The notes beneath the pieces are model-generated. The model made no database searches and was not told where the DNA came from. It saw nothing but the letters and a program-made list of their open reading frames with translations. This document shows positions 25,802 to 37,424 of a stretch of DNA of 64,000 bases, one piece after another. A program made the translations under genes and the position numbers. Origin of the DNA: Pseudomonas asgharzadehiana (GTDB lineage: Bacteria > Pseudomonadota > Gammaproteobacteria > Pseudomonadales > Pseudomonadaceae); NCBI RefSeq assembly GCF_019139815.1, contig NZ_CP077079.1, positions 5,525,001 through 5,589,000 of the forward strand, in the 5' to 3' direction. The stretch's first letter is position 1. Each line of letters starts with the position of its first letter.

Positions 25802-27130
25802 ATGGCCAAGAAGCTTTATATCGAAACCCACGGTTGCCAAATGAACGAGTACGACAGCTCGCGCATGGTTGATCTGCTGGGCGAACACCAGGCCCTGGAA
25901 GTCACCGCCCGCGCCGAAGATGCCGACGTGATCCTGCTCAATACCTGCTCGATCCGCGAACGGGCCCAGGACCGTGTGTACTCGCAACTGGGTCGCTGGC
26001 GTGAACTGAAACTGGCCAACCCGGACATGGTGATCGCTGTCGGCGGTTGCGTGGCCAGCCAGGAAGGCGCCGCCATCCGCGATCGCGCCCCCTACGTAGA
26101 TGTGGTGTTCGGCCCGCAAACCCTGCACCGCCTGCCGGAAATGATCGACGCCGCCCGCGTTACCAAGCTGCCGCAGGTTGACGTCTCGTTCCCCGAAATC
26201 GAAAAATTCGACCATTTGCCCGAGCCACGCATCGACGGGCCAAGCGCCTATGTGTCGGTCATGGAAGGTTGCAGCAAGTACTGCACGTTCTGCGTGGTGC
26301 CCTACACCCGTGGCGAAGAAGTCAGCCGGCCGTTTGACGACGTGCTGTCGGAAATCATCCACCTGGCCGAAAACGGCGTGCGCGAGGTGACCCTGCTCGG
26401 CCAGAACGTCAACGGCTATCGTGGCCAGACCCATGACGGGCGCCTGGCCGACCTGGCGGAACTGATCCGCGTGGTGGCGGCGGTGGACGGTATCGAACGC
26501 ATTCGCTACACCACCTCGCACCCGCTGGAGTTCTCCGACAGCCTGATCCAGGCTCACGCCGAGGTACCGGAACTGGTCAAGCACCTGCACTTGCCGGTGC
26601 AATCGGGTTCGGACCGCATTCTGTCGGCGATGAAGCGCAACCACACGGCCTTGGAATACAAATCCAAACTGCGCAAGTTACGCGCAGCGGTGCCGGGCAT
26701 CTGCATCAGTTCGGACTTTATCGTCGGCTTCCCCGGCGAAACCGAGAAAGACTTCCAGCAAACCATGAAGCTGATCGAAGACGTTGGTTTCGACTTTTCC
26801 TACTCGTTCGTCTACAGCCAGCGCCCAGGCACACCGGCGGCCGACCTGCTGGACGAAACACCGGAGGCGCTGAAGAAGGAACGGCTAAATGCGCTGCAAC
26901 ATCGCTTGAACCAGCAGGGCTTCGAGATCAGCCGACAAATGGTCGGTTCGATCCAGCGCATTCTGGTGACCGATTACTCCAAAAAAGACCCCGGTGAATT
27001 GCAGGGCCGCACCGAGAACAATCGCATCGTCAATTTCCGCTGCGACAACCCGACCTTGATCGGCCAGTTTGCCGATGTGCATATCGATGCGGCGCAACCG
27101 CACTCGTTGCGCGGCTCGCTGGTGCAATAA
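25802..27130 (+). CDS. miaB: tRNA-2-methylthio-N6-isopentenyladenosine synthase MiaB
   Basis: ATG 25802 ([19 protein letters not shown]) gives 442 residues. Three domains: the N-terminal UPF0004/MTTase domain with three cluster Cys ([22 protein letters not shown]), a radical SAM core with [18 protein letters not shown] (Cx3Cx2C), and a C-terminal TRAM domain ([19 protein letters not shown] and onwards). It adds a methylthio group to i6A37 of tRNAs that read UNN codons. A REPIN follows the gene. Confidence 0.95.
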   Translation: MAKKLYIETHGCQMNEYDSSRMVDLLGEHQALEVTARAEDADVILLNTCSIRERAQDRVYSQLGRWRELKLANPDMVIAVGGCVASQEGAAIRDRAPYVDVVFGPQTLHRLPEMIDAARVTKLPQVDVSFPEIEKFDHLPEPRIDGPSAYVSVMEGCSKYCTFCVVPYTRGEEVSRPFDDVLSEIIHLAENGVREVTLLGQNVNGYRGQTHDGRLADLAELIRVVAAVDGIERIRYTTSHPLEFSDSLIQAHAEVPELVKHLHLPVQSGSDRILSAMKRNHTALEYKSKLRKLRAAVPGICISSDFIVGFPGETEKDFQQTMKLIEDVGFDFSYSFVYSQRPGTPAADLLDETPEALKKERLNALQHRLNQQGFEISRQMVGSIQRILVTDYSKKDPGELQGRTENNRIVNFRCDNPTLIGQFADVHIDAAQPHSLRGSLVQ

Positions 27131-27140
27131 ATGTGATCCA

Positions 27141-27233
27141 GTGTGGCAGGGGGCTTACTCCCGATAGCGGTGTGTCAGTATCAAATGTACTGACTGCCCC
27201 ATTGCTATCGGCAGCAAGCCCCCTCCCACATTG
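27141..27233. repeat. REPIN (inverted REP pair) between miaB and phoH
   Basis: GTGGCAGGGGGCTTACTCCCGATAG on one side faces its near complement CTATCGGCAGCAAGCCCCCTCCCACA about 40 bases on. This is the pairwise REP arrangement known as REPIN in P. fluorescens strains. Confidence 0.85.
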
Positions 27234-27333
27234 GAACCGTGCAGCATTGCGATGACGTAAGTGCTTTCGCACCCGCGCCACTGGCGTTATTCTCTCTTTC
27301 ACATCAACAGCCAAAGGGCGGCTAAAAGCGACC

Positions 27334-28338
27334 TTGAACGCACCCATAGTAGAACCCCATCGTTTTCTCCTCGAGCCGTTTGAGGCTCGCCGTTTCGCCA
27401 ATCTGTGCGGACAGTTCGACGAGCACCTGCGTCTGATCGAACAACGCCTGAGCATCGAGATCCGCAACCGCGGCAATCAGTTCGAGCTTATTGGTGAACC
27501 CCAACACACCACGTCCGCAGAGAACCTGCTGCGTCGTCTCTATCGCGAGACCAAAGGCAGTGAACTGTCGCCGGAAACGGTGCACTTGTACCTGCAAGAG
27601 TCCGCCGTGGAAGACCTGGCCAACAATCCCGTGGCCGAAGCCAGCGTGGCCCTGCGCACCAAAAAAGGCATGATTCGCCCTCGCGGCTTGAATCAGCAGC
27701 GCTACGTCAAGGAAATCCTCGGCAACGACATCAACTTCGGCATCGGCCCGGCCGGTACCGGCAAGACCTACTTGGCCGTGGCCTGCGCGGTCGATGCCCT
27801 GGAGCGCGAGCAAGTACGCCGCATCCTGCTGGTGCGCCCAGCGGTTGAAGCCGGTGAAAAGCTCGGCTTCCTGCCCGGCGACCTGGCCCAGAAGATCGAC
27901 CCGTACCTGCGCCCGCTCTACGACGCGCTCTACGAGATGCTCGGCTTCGAATACGTGGCCAAGCTGATCGAGCGCCAGGTGATCGAGATCGCCCCGCTCG
28001 CCTACATGCGCGGCCGTACGCTGAACAACAGCTTCATCATCCTCGACGAAAGCCAGAACACCACCGTCGAGCAGATGAAGATGTTCCTGACCCGCATCGG
28101 TTTCGGCTCCACTGCCGTGATCACCGGCGACATCACCCAGGTCGACCTGCCCAAGGGCACCAAGTCGGGCCTGGGCCAGGTGATCGAGGTGCTCAAGGAC
28201 GTGCCGGGCATCAGCTTTACGCACTTCATGCCCAAGGACGTGGTGCGCCACCCGTTGGTGCAGCGCATCGTCGAGGCCTACGAGCGCTTCGAACACCGTG
28301 ATGACGGGCTGTCAAAGGACGTTCGCCGCGATGCTTGA
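27334..28338 (+). CDS. ybeZ: PhoH-like ATPase (YbeZ)
   Basis: The start is TTG 27334 ([20 protein letters not shown]), 334 residues. An N-terminal KH-like region precedes the PhoH ATPase domain with [16 protein letters not shown] (Walker A), [20 protein letters not shown] (Walker B) and [18 protein letters not shown]. PhoH-like proteins are RNA-associated ATPases. The coupling with ybeY (8-base overlap) and the CorC gene is widely conserved and links it to ribosome quality and rRNA maturation. Confidence 0.9.
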   Translation: MNAPIVEPHRFLLEPFEARRFANLCGQFDEHLRLIEQRLSIEIRNRGNQFELIGEPQHTTSAENLLRRLYRETKGSELSPETVHLYLQESAVEDLANNPVAEASVALRTKKGMIRPRGLNQQRYVKEILGNDINFGIGPAGTGKTYLAVACAVDALEREQVRRILLVRPAVEAGEKLGFLPGDLAQKIDPYLRPLYDALYEMLGFEYVAKLIERQVIEIAPLAYMRGRTLNNSFIILDESQNTTVEQMKMFLTRIGFGSTAVITGDITQVDLPKGTKSGLGQVIEVLKDVPGISFTHFMPKDVVRHPLVQRIVEAYERFEHRDDGLSKDVRRDA

Positions 28339-28789
28339 GCTAGACCTGCAACTGGCCAGCGACGCGCCCGCCCCCAGCGAAGCGCAGTTTCGCCAATGGT
28401 GCGAGCTGGCCCTGCGCCAGCGCAGCGCCGACTCGGAACTGACCATCCGCCTGGTGGACGAGCCAGAAGGCCGCGAACTCAACCACACCTGGCGCCAGAA
28501 GGACTACGCGACCAACGTGCTGTCCTTCCCCGCCGACGTACCCGATGAGTTACTGGACATTCCCTTGCTGGGCGATCTGGTGATCTGCGTCGCGGTCGTC
28601 GAGCGTGAGGCGAAGGAGCAAAACAAGGAACTTGAAGCCCACTGGGCTCATCTAGTCATTCACGGTTGCTTGCATCTCTTGGGTTACGACCATATAGACG
28701 ATGAGGAAGCCGAGGAAATGGAAGCACTGGAACGAACGTTGCTTGCAGAACTGGGTCATCCCGACCCGTATGCAGCTGACGAAGCTTGA
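28331..28789 (+). CDS. ybeY: Endoribonuclease YbeY
   Basis: ATG 28331 overlaps the phoH-like gene by 8 bases; the product is 152 residues. The zinc site [11 protein letters not shown] (three His of HGxxHxxGxDH) is intact, preceded by [12 protein letters not shown]. YbeY is a metal-dependent RNase needed for 16S rRNA 3'-end maturation and 70S quality control. Confidence 0.94.
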   Translation: MLELDLQLASDAPAPSEAQFRQWCELALRQRSADSELTIRLVDEPEGRELNHTWRQKDYATNVLSFPADVPDELLDIPLLGDLVICVAVVEREAKEQNKELEAHWAHLVIHGCLHLLGYDHIDDEEAEEMEALERTLLAELGHPDPYAADEA

Positions 28790-28834
28790 ACATCACCTAC
28801 TAACTGTAACGATAAAGGATTCAGAGTAATCGCT

Positions 28835-29674
28835 ATGAGCGAAGACCGATCGAGCAACGGGCAGAAGTCGTGGCTGGGTAAACTGACCCAGGCTTTTGCC
28901 CACGAGCCGAAAAACCGCCAGGAGCTGCTGGAGCTGCTGCGCGAGGCCCATCAGAACAAGTTGCTGGACAGCGAAGCGCTGGCCATCGTCGAAGGCGCCA
29001 TCCAGGTGGCTGACCTGCAAGTGCGTGACATCATGGTCCCGCGCTCGCAGATGATCAGCATCAAGGCGACCCAGACTCCACGGGAGTTCCTCCCGGCCGT
29101 GATCGACTCGGCGCACTCGCGCTACCCGGTCATTGGTGAAAGCCATGACGACGTCATGGGTGTCCTGCTGGCCAAGGACCTGCTGCCGCTGATCCTCAAG
29201 GAGAACGGTGACAGCTTCAACATCAAGGACCTGCTGCGTCCGGCCACGTTCGTCCCCGAATCCAAGCGCCTGAATGTGCTGCTGCGCGAATTTCGCGCCA
29301 ACCACAATCACATGGCCATTGTGATCGACGAATACGGCGGCGTGGCGGGCCTGGTGACCATCGAAGACGTGCTGGAACAGATCGTCGGCGACATCGAAGA
29401 CGAACACGACGTCGAAGAAGACAGCTACATCAAGCCGCTGCCCAGCGGTGACTTCCTGATCAAGGCGCTGACGCCGATCGAGAACTTCAACGAGTTCTTC
29501 GACAGCGAATTCTCCGACGATGAGTTCGACACCGTTGGCGGCCTGGTGATGAATGCGTTTGGCCATCTGCCCAAGCGTAACGAAACCACCGAGATCGGCG
29601 CCTATCGCTTCCGCATCCTGAATGCGGACAGCCGCAGGATCCACTTGATTCGCCTGACACCTATTGCCCGCTAA
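28835..29674 (+). CDS. corC: CBS-domain protein of the CorC/YbeX family
   Basis: The 279-residue protein begins with a short helical leader, then two CBS domains (VRDIMVPRSQMISIKATQTP to about 130, and LLRPATFVPESKRLNVLLRE to about 195), followed by the CorC_HlyC transporter-associated domain (EDSYIKPLPSGDFLIKALTP, FDTVGGLVMNAFGHLPKRNE). It has no membrane segments. YbeX/CorC is tied to Mg2+/Co2+ efflux and ribosome metabolism. lnt starts 8 bases after the stop. Confidence 0.92.
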   Translation: MSEDRSSNGQKSWLGKLTQAFAHEPKNRQELLELLREAHQNKLLDSEALAIVEGAIQVADLQVRDIMVPRSQMISIKATQTPREFLPAVIDSAHSRYPVIGESHDDVMGVLLAKDLLPLILKENGDSFNIKDLLRPATFVPESKRLNVLLREFRANHNHMAIVIDEYGGVAGLVTIEDVLEQIVGDIEDEHDVEEDSYIKPLPSGDFLIKALTPIENFNEFFDSEFSDDEFDTVGGLVMNAFGHLPKRNETTEIGAYRFRILNADSRRIHLIRLTPIAR

Positions 29675-29682
29675 GGACTGAC

Positions 29683-31206
29683 ATGCGCCGTTTGATCGCA
29701 CCCGGCTGGCCCGGTAACTTGCTGGCCGTGGTGGCCGGCGCCATCACCACCCTGGCGCTGGCGCCGTTCGATCTGTGGCCGTTTGCACTGGTGGCGGCGG
29801 GATTGTTCTACGTGGGCTTGCGGGAACTCACCCCGCGTCAGGCGCTTGGCCGTGGCTGGTGTTTCGGTTTCGGCCTGTTTGGCGCCGGCACCAGTTGGAT
29901 CTACTACAGCATTCACCACTTCGGTGGCGCTTCGGTGCTGCTGGCTGGCTTTTTGATGCTGTTGTTTACCGCCGCCATCGCCTGGTTCTTCGCCCTGCCA
30001 GCCTGGTTATGGGCACGCTGGTTACGTCGCAATGAAGCGCCGTTGGCGGATGCGCTGACGTTCGCCGCGTTATGGGTGGGCCAGGAAGCCTTTCGCGGTT
30101 GGTTCCTCACCGGTTTCCCGTGGTTGTATTCCGGTTACAGCCAACTCGATGGCCCGCTCACCGGCCTGGCGCCCGTGGGCGGCATGTGGCTGATTTCCTT
30201 TGCCCTGGCACTCACGGCCGCCTTGCTGTGCAACCTGCCGCGCCTGCTGGCCGCCAAGCGCAATGCTTTTATCGGTGCGGGCCTGGTGCTGTTGGTTGCG
30301 CCGTGGGCTATCGGCTTGGCCCTCAAGCATCACGCCTGGACCAGCCCTTCCGGCGCCCCACTCACCGTGGCGGCCATTCAGGGCAACGTCGAACAAAGCA
30401 TGAAATGGGACCCGCAGCAGCTCAACGCGCAATTGGCCCTGTACCGCGACATGAGCTTCACGTCCAAGCCCGTCGACCTGCTGGTTTGGCCGGAAACCGC
30501 CGTGCCGGTGCTCAAGGAATCGGTAGAGGGCTACCTGGGCATGATGGGCAAGTTCGCCGCCGACCGGCATACCGCGCTGATCACCGGGGTACCCATTCGC
30601 CAGGAAGTGCATCATCAGAAGCGCTACTTCAACGGCATCACCGTGGTGGGTGAAGGCGACGGCACCTACTTGAAGCAGAAACTGGTGCCTTTCGGTGAGT
30701 ACGTACCGCTGCAGGACATGCTGCGCGGGCTGATCGCCTTCTTCGATCTGCCGATGTCGGACTTCGCCCGCGGCCCCGCTGACCAGGCCATGTTGCAGGC
30801 CAAGGGCTATCAGATCGCGCCGTTCATTTGCTACGAAGTGGTGTACCCGGAATTCGCCGCCAGCCTCTCGGCCCAGAGCGACCTGCTGCTGACCATCAGC
30901 AACGACACCTGGTTCGGCCGCTCGATCGGTCCGTTGCAACATTTGCAAATGGCGCAGATGCGCGCGCTGGAGGCCGGCCGCTGGATGATCCGCGCCACCA
31001 ATAATGGCGTGACCGGGCTGATCAACCCGTTTGGGCAGATCACGGCGCAGATCCCGCAGTTCGAACGCGGCATCCTGTATGGCGAAGTAGTGCCGATGCA
31101 CGACCTCACGCCGTACCTGCAATGGCGTTCGTGGCCGTTGATTATTGTGTGCCTGGTGCTGTTTGGCTGGGCGCTGCTGGCGGCCCGGATGGCCAAAACT
31201 GTCTGA
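29683..31206 (+). CDS. lnt: Apolipoprotein N-acyltransferase
   Basis: The 507-residue length is normal. The N-terminal half has about six membrane helices. The periplasmic nitrilase-like domain starts near 225 (LTVAAIQGNVEQSMKW) and holds the catalytic triad in WPETAVPVLK (Glu), LKQKLVPFGEYVPL (Lys) and APFICYEVVYPEF (Cys). One membrane helix ends the protein. Lnt adds the third acyl chain to lipoproteins after LspA cleavage. The operon ends with a REP-type terminator. Confidence 0.95.
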   Translation: MRRLIAPGWPGNLLAVVAGAITTLALAPFDLWPFALVAAGLFYVGLRELTPRQALGRGWCFGFGLFGAGTSWIYYSIHHFGGASVLLAGFLMLLFTAAIAWFFALPAWLWARWLRRNEAPLADALTFAALWVGQEAFRGWFLTGFPWLYSGYSQLDGPLTGLAPVGGMWLISFALALTAALLCNLPRLLAAKRNAFIGAGLVLLVAPWAIGLALKHHAWTSPSGAPLTVAAIQGNVEQSMKWDPQQLNAQLALYRDMSFTSKPVDLLVWPETAVPVLKESVEGYLGMMGKFAADRHTALITGVPIRQEVHHQKRYFNGITVVGEGDGTYLKQKLVPFGEYVPLQDMLRGLIAFFDLPMSDFARGPADQAMLQAKGYQIAPFICYEVVYPEFAASLSAQSDLLLTISNDTWFGRSIGPLQHLQMAQMRALEAGRWMIRATNNGVTGLINPFGQITAQIPQFERGILYGEVVPMHDLTPYLQWRSWPLIIVCLVLFGWALLAARMAKTV

Positions 31207-31209
31207 CTC

Positions 31210-31245
31210 AATGTGGGAGGGGGCAAACCCCCTCCCACATTTTTT
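31210..31245 (+). terminator. Intrinsic terminator after lnt built from a REP palindrome
   Basis: AATGTGGGAGGGGG pairs with its complement around CAAA and is followed by TTTTTT. It lies 4 bases after the lnt stop. The stem is the REP sequence, so the repeat doubles as the operon terminator. Confidence 0.85.
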
Positions 31246-31263
31246 GCATTTTAATCAGTAGGG

Positions 31264-32025
31264 TCAGCGATAGAACAACCGATAACCCACCTGCCCCACC
31301 GCCTCGTTGATCAACTGCCCGCTCTGCCACACCGCCTTGAACTCCGGCATCCAGCCGCCCAGCGGCCGGGCGTTGTCCACGCCCAGGAACCCCACAGGCG
31401 CCGGCACCACGGTGAGGCCAGCCTTTTCAAAACTCCAAACCGCCCGCGACATGTGCCAGGCCTGAGACACAACCACCACGCGCTTGACGCCCGCCGGCAA
31501 TAGGATTTCAGCGCTCATCTGCGCGTTTTCCCAGGTGGTGCGGCTGCGCTCTTCCTTCCAGCGCACGCTCACGCCGAAATCGTCCTGCATCGACACCGCC
31601 ATCAACTGCGCCTCGCTGGGCGGCGTACCGTAATGCAAGCCGCCTGTGGTGAGCACCGGCAACCCGGAGGCCTTGGCCAGTCGCGCGGCATAGCGCTGGC
31701 GCTCCAGGCCGACACCGGTAGGCTGGTCGCTGCCCCACGCCGGGTCCCCACGCTCGCGCCCCGACCCCAGCACCACAATGGCGTCGGCACGCTGCGCCAG
31801 TGTCGCCCACTGCTCGGGCGCCAATGGCGGCTCGGTCTCCAGGGCACGCGCGCCCCACTCCACCATCACCGGCAAACTGACCAACCACATGCCGCCCAGG
31901 CCCAAGGCGAAGCAACAGCCCGCCAACCGTGGGCGACTGCGGCGAAACCACCAGGCAAACGCCAGCAGCAGCAAAAGAATGCCGGGCGGCAGGAGCAGTT
32001 GTTTGATGAAGTAACGAATAGGCAT
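31264..32025 (-). CDS. YdcF/ElyC family DUF218 membrane protein
   Basis: ATG 32025 (MPIRYFIKQLLLPPGILLLL) has GGAG upstream; the frame extends further but without support. The 253-residue product has two N-terminal membrane helices (to about 55), then a DUF218 domain with ADAIVVLGSGRERGDP, RYAARLAKASGLPVLTTGGL and VVVSQAWHMSRAVWSFEKAG. ElyC/SanA-type proteins of this family affect peptidoglycan and lipid-carrier metabolism in the envelope. Confidence 0.85.
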   Translation of the reverse strand: MPIRYFIKQLLLPPGILLLLLAFAWWFRRSRPRLAGCCFALGLGGMWLVSLPVMVEWGARALETEPPLAPEQWATLAQRADAIVVLGSGRERGDPAWGSDQPTGVGLERQRYAARLAKASGLPVLTTGGLHYGTPPSEAQLMAVSMQDDFGVSVRWKEERSRTTWENAQMSAEILLPAGVKRVVVVSQAWHMSRAVWSFEKAGLTVVPAPVGFLGVDNARPLGGWMPEFKAVWQSGQLINEAVGQVGYRLFYR

Positions 32026-32090
32026 CGGGCATCTCCAAAGATGCCCGAAGCCTAAGGTGTAACGGGGTTTAGCGACAATCTTTACAGTGA

Positions 32091-35309
<3,219 letters not shown>

Positions 35310-35317
35310 TCGGATCG

Positions 35318-35341
35318 GGCGCAGGGCTTGAGCCCTGCGCC
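35318..35341 (+). promoter_or_regulatory. Perfect GC-rich hairpin between leuS and lptE
   Basis: GGCGCAGGGCT and its exact complement flank a two-base TG spacer. No T-run follows, so it is not a standard terminator. It may slow polymerase or protect the leuS mRNA 3' end. Confidence 0.6.
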
Positions 35342-35397
35342 GAACAAAGCCTTCAGGGCCTCGATAAGGCCCACATGGTTTCAAGGGGAGCAACAAA

Positions 35398-36003
35398 ATG
35401 ATCAAACGCAACCTGCTGGTTATGGGCCTGGCCGTACTGCTGAGCGCTTGCGGCTTCCAGCTGCGCGGCACCGGCACTACCGACCTGACGATCAAGGAAC
35501 TGGACGTCAGCGCCCGCGACGCCTACAGCGAGACTGTCACCCAATTGCGCCAGGTCCTAAAAAGCAGCGGCGTGCACGTCTACACCGGCGCGACCTACAA
35601 GCTGTTCCTGGCCAACGAGAAAGAAACCCAGCGTAACCTGAGCTACGCCAGCGCCGGGCGTGCGTCCGATGTCGAAGTGAGCACCGAACTGAACTTCGAG
35701 ATCCAGGGCCGCGACCATCAGCCATTGATGGGTGACAAGATCCAGATACAAAAAATCGTCAGCCACGACGGTAACAACCTGGTGGGTTCGGATTCCGAAG
35801 TCACCCAGGTTCGCAAGGAAATGCGTCGCGAGCTGGTGCAACGCCTGGTCCTGCGCCTGTCGATGCTGACCCCGGAACAACTCGAAACCTTGCAGCAAGC
35901 GGCTGACAACAAGGCCAAGGCTGATGCCGACGCGTTGAAGGCCGCCAAAGAGTACGAAGACAACACGCCGAAACAATCGCCTGTTGAAGTCCCTGTCGAG
36001 TAA
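35398..36003 (+). CDS. lptE: LPS-assembly lipoprotein LptE
   Basis: The 201-residue protein starts with a lipoprotein signal (IKRNLLVMGLAVLLSACGFQ) that puts the acylated Cys at about 18, followed by the typical GFQLRGT. The central beta-alpha fold includes LSYASAGRASDVEVSTELNF and the charged C-terminal tail is low-complexity. LptE plugs the LptD outer-membrane barrel that inserts LPS. The leuS-lptE-holA order is conserved in Pseudomonas. Confidence 0.92.
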   Translation: MIKRNLLVMGLAVLLSACGFQLRGTGTTDLTIKELDVSARDAYSETVTQLRQVLKSSGVHVYTGATYKLFLANEKETQRNLSYASAGRASDVEVSTELNFEIQGRDHQPLMGDKIQIQKIVSHDGNNLVGSDSEVTQVRKEMRRELVQRLVLRLSMLTPEQLETLQQAADNKAKADADALKAAKEYEDNTPKQSPVEVPVE

Positions 36004-36008
36004 GCCAG

Positions 36009-36031
36009 ACGGGGCGCCACAGGCGCCCCGT
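36009..36031 (+). promoter_or_regulatory. Perfect hairpin between lptE and holA
   Basis: ACGGGGCGCC pairs fully with GGCGCCCCGT around an ACA loop, 6 bases after the lptE stop and 12 bases before holA. No T-run follows. Like the leuS-lptE hairpin, it sits inside the operon, so it may act in mRNA processing or partial attenuation. Confidence 0.6.
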
Positions 36032-36042
36032 TCGCCCTGCCT

Positions 36043-37080
36043 ATGAAACTCGCACCCACCCAACTCGCCAAACACCTGCAAGGTGGCCTTGCGCCCGTCT
36101 ACATTGTCAGCGGAGATGACCCGCTGCTGTGCCAGGAAGCCGCGGACGCCATCCGCCTTGCCACCCGCCAACAAGGCTTTGATGAACGCCAGGTGTTCAG
36201 CGCCGACGCCAGTTTCGACTGGGGCACGCTGCTGCAAGCCGGCGCGAGCATGTCGCTGTTTGCCGAAAAGCGCCTGCTGGAACTGCGCCTGCCTTCGGGC
36301 AAGCCCGGTGACAAAGGCGCGGCGGCCTTGATGGAATACTGCGCACGCCCCGCGGACGACACAGTGCTGCTGATCAGCCTGCCCAAGCTCGACGGCAGCG
36401 CGCAGAAAACCAAGTGGGGCAAGGCCCTGGTGGAAGGGACACAGACCCAGTTCATCCAGATCTGGCCGGTGGACAGCAATCAGTTACCGCAATGGATTCG
36501 CCAGCGCCTGTCGCAATCGGGGCTGTCCGCGACTCAAGACGCGGTCGAGCTGATCGCGGCCCGGGTCGAAGGCAACCTGCTTGCCGCCGCCCAGGAAATC
36601 GAAAAGCTCAAGCTGATGGCCGAAGATGGGCAGATTACTGTCGAAACCGTCCAGGGCGCCGTGGCAGACAGTGCGCGTTTTGACGTGTTCGGGTTGGTGG
36701 ATGCGATCCTTAACGGCGAACCCGCGCATGCCCTGCGCATGCTCGAAGGCCTGCGCGGCGAAGGCGTGGAGCCACCGGTGATTCTCTGGGCCTTGGCGCG
36801 CGAGTTACGGGTGCTGGCCAATATTTCCCTGCAATACAGCCAGGGAACGCCGCTCGACAAGTGCTTCAGCCAGGCCAGGCCGCCGGTATGGGACAAGCGC
36901 AAACCCTTGATGAGCAAAGCCCTGCAACGGCACTCGGCGCAACGCTGGGCGCAGCTCTTGCTGGAGGCTCAGCGCATTGATGCGCAGATCAAGGGCCAGG
37001 CGGCCGGTTCGCCATGGATGAGCCTCAGCCGTTTGTCGCTGCTGATGGCCGGTCAGCGCCTGGCACTGCCTGCCGAGTAA
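36043..37080 (+). CDS. holA: DNA polymerase III subunit delta
   Basis: The 345-residue protein is full length. It has the N-terminal LAKHLQGGLAPVYIVSGDDP, LLCQEAADAIRLATRQQGF, an AAA+-like fold lacking a working Walker A (normal for delta), and the C-terminal helical collar (MSKALQRHSAQRWAQLLLEA). HolA opens the beta clamp in the clamp loader. Confidence 0.94.
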   Translation: MKLAPTQLAKHLQGGLAPVYIVSGDDPLLCQEAADAIRLATRQQGFDERQVFSADASFDWGTLLQAGASMSLFAEKRLLELRLPSGKPGDKGAAALMEYCARPADDTVLLISLPKLDGSAQKTKWGKALVEGTQTQFIQIWPVDSNQLPQWIRQRLSQSGLSATQDAVELIAARVEGNLLAAAQEIEKLKLMAEDGQITVETVQGAVADSARFDVFGLVDAILNGEPAHALRMLEGLRGEGVEPPVILWALARELRVLANISLQYSQGTPLDKCFSQARPPVWDKRKPLMSKALQRHSAQRWAQLLLEAQRIDAQIKGQAAGSPWMSLSRLSLLMAGQRLALPAE

Positions 37081-37198
37081 CCTCAAGACAACTGCCCCTT
37101 CTACATTTTTGATTGTGTTTACCATTCATGGGCTTTACAGCGACCTGACTTAGGCAGATTATTTGCGCCGTTCAAACCACCCCATGAGAGTAATCAGC

Positions 37199-37363
37199 AT
37201 GAGCAAAAAGCCATCCAAGCATGGCCCCAACAAGGCCAAATCCATCATCGCCCAGCCACTGTTCCGCAGCCGTCAGGAACGCGCCGGCAAGGGCAAAGGC
37301 AGCTACCGCCGCGAAGCCTTCCAGTCTAATAGCTGGGAGGCTTCTTACTTTCTGGCTGCCTGA
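37199..37363 (+). CDS. arfA: Alternative ribosome-rescue factor ArfA
   Basis: ATG 37199 (MSKKPSKHGPNKAKSII) gives 54 residues. The conserved part is AQPLFRSRQERAGKGKGSYR followed by REAFQSNSWEAS, close to the E. coli ArfA pattern DPLFRxRVExxKKGKGSYxR...NWEAS. ArfA recruits RF2 to ribosomes stalled on non-stop mRNA when tmRNA fails. A strong hairpin lies inside the 3' end of the gene, as in other arfA genes whose mRNA is made non-stop so that tmRNA keeps the protein low. Confidence 0.88.
   Translation: MSKKPSKHGPNKAKSIIAQPLFRSRQERAGKGKGSYRREAFQSNSWEASYFLAA
37313..37344 (+). promoter_or_regulatory. Hairpin inside the arfA coding sequence (RNase III site or early terminator)
   Basis: GAAGCCTTCCAG (37313-37324) pairs with CTGGGAGGCTTC (37333-37344), 12 pairs with one G-U, around an 8-base loop. 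It covers the codons just before the stop and is followed by a pyrimidine-rich CTTACTTTCT. In E. coli such a stem is cut by RNase III, and in other species it terminates transcription. Both give non-stop arfA mRNA. Confidence 0.75.
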
Positions 37364-37424
37364 AGGCAAGCGCCCCTCTGGCATGATAAGGTCTGTACCT
37401 GATTTGTAATCCCTGGACCTGTGC

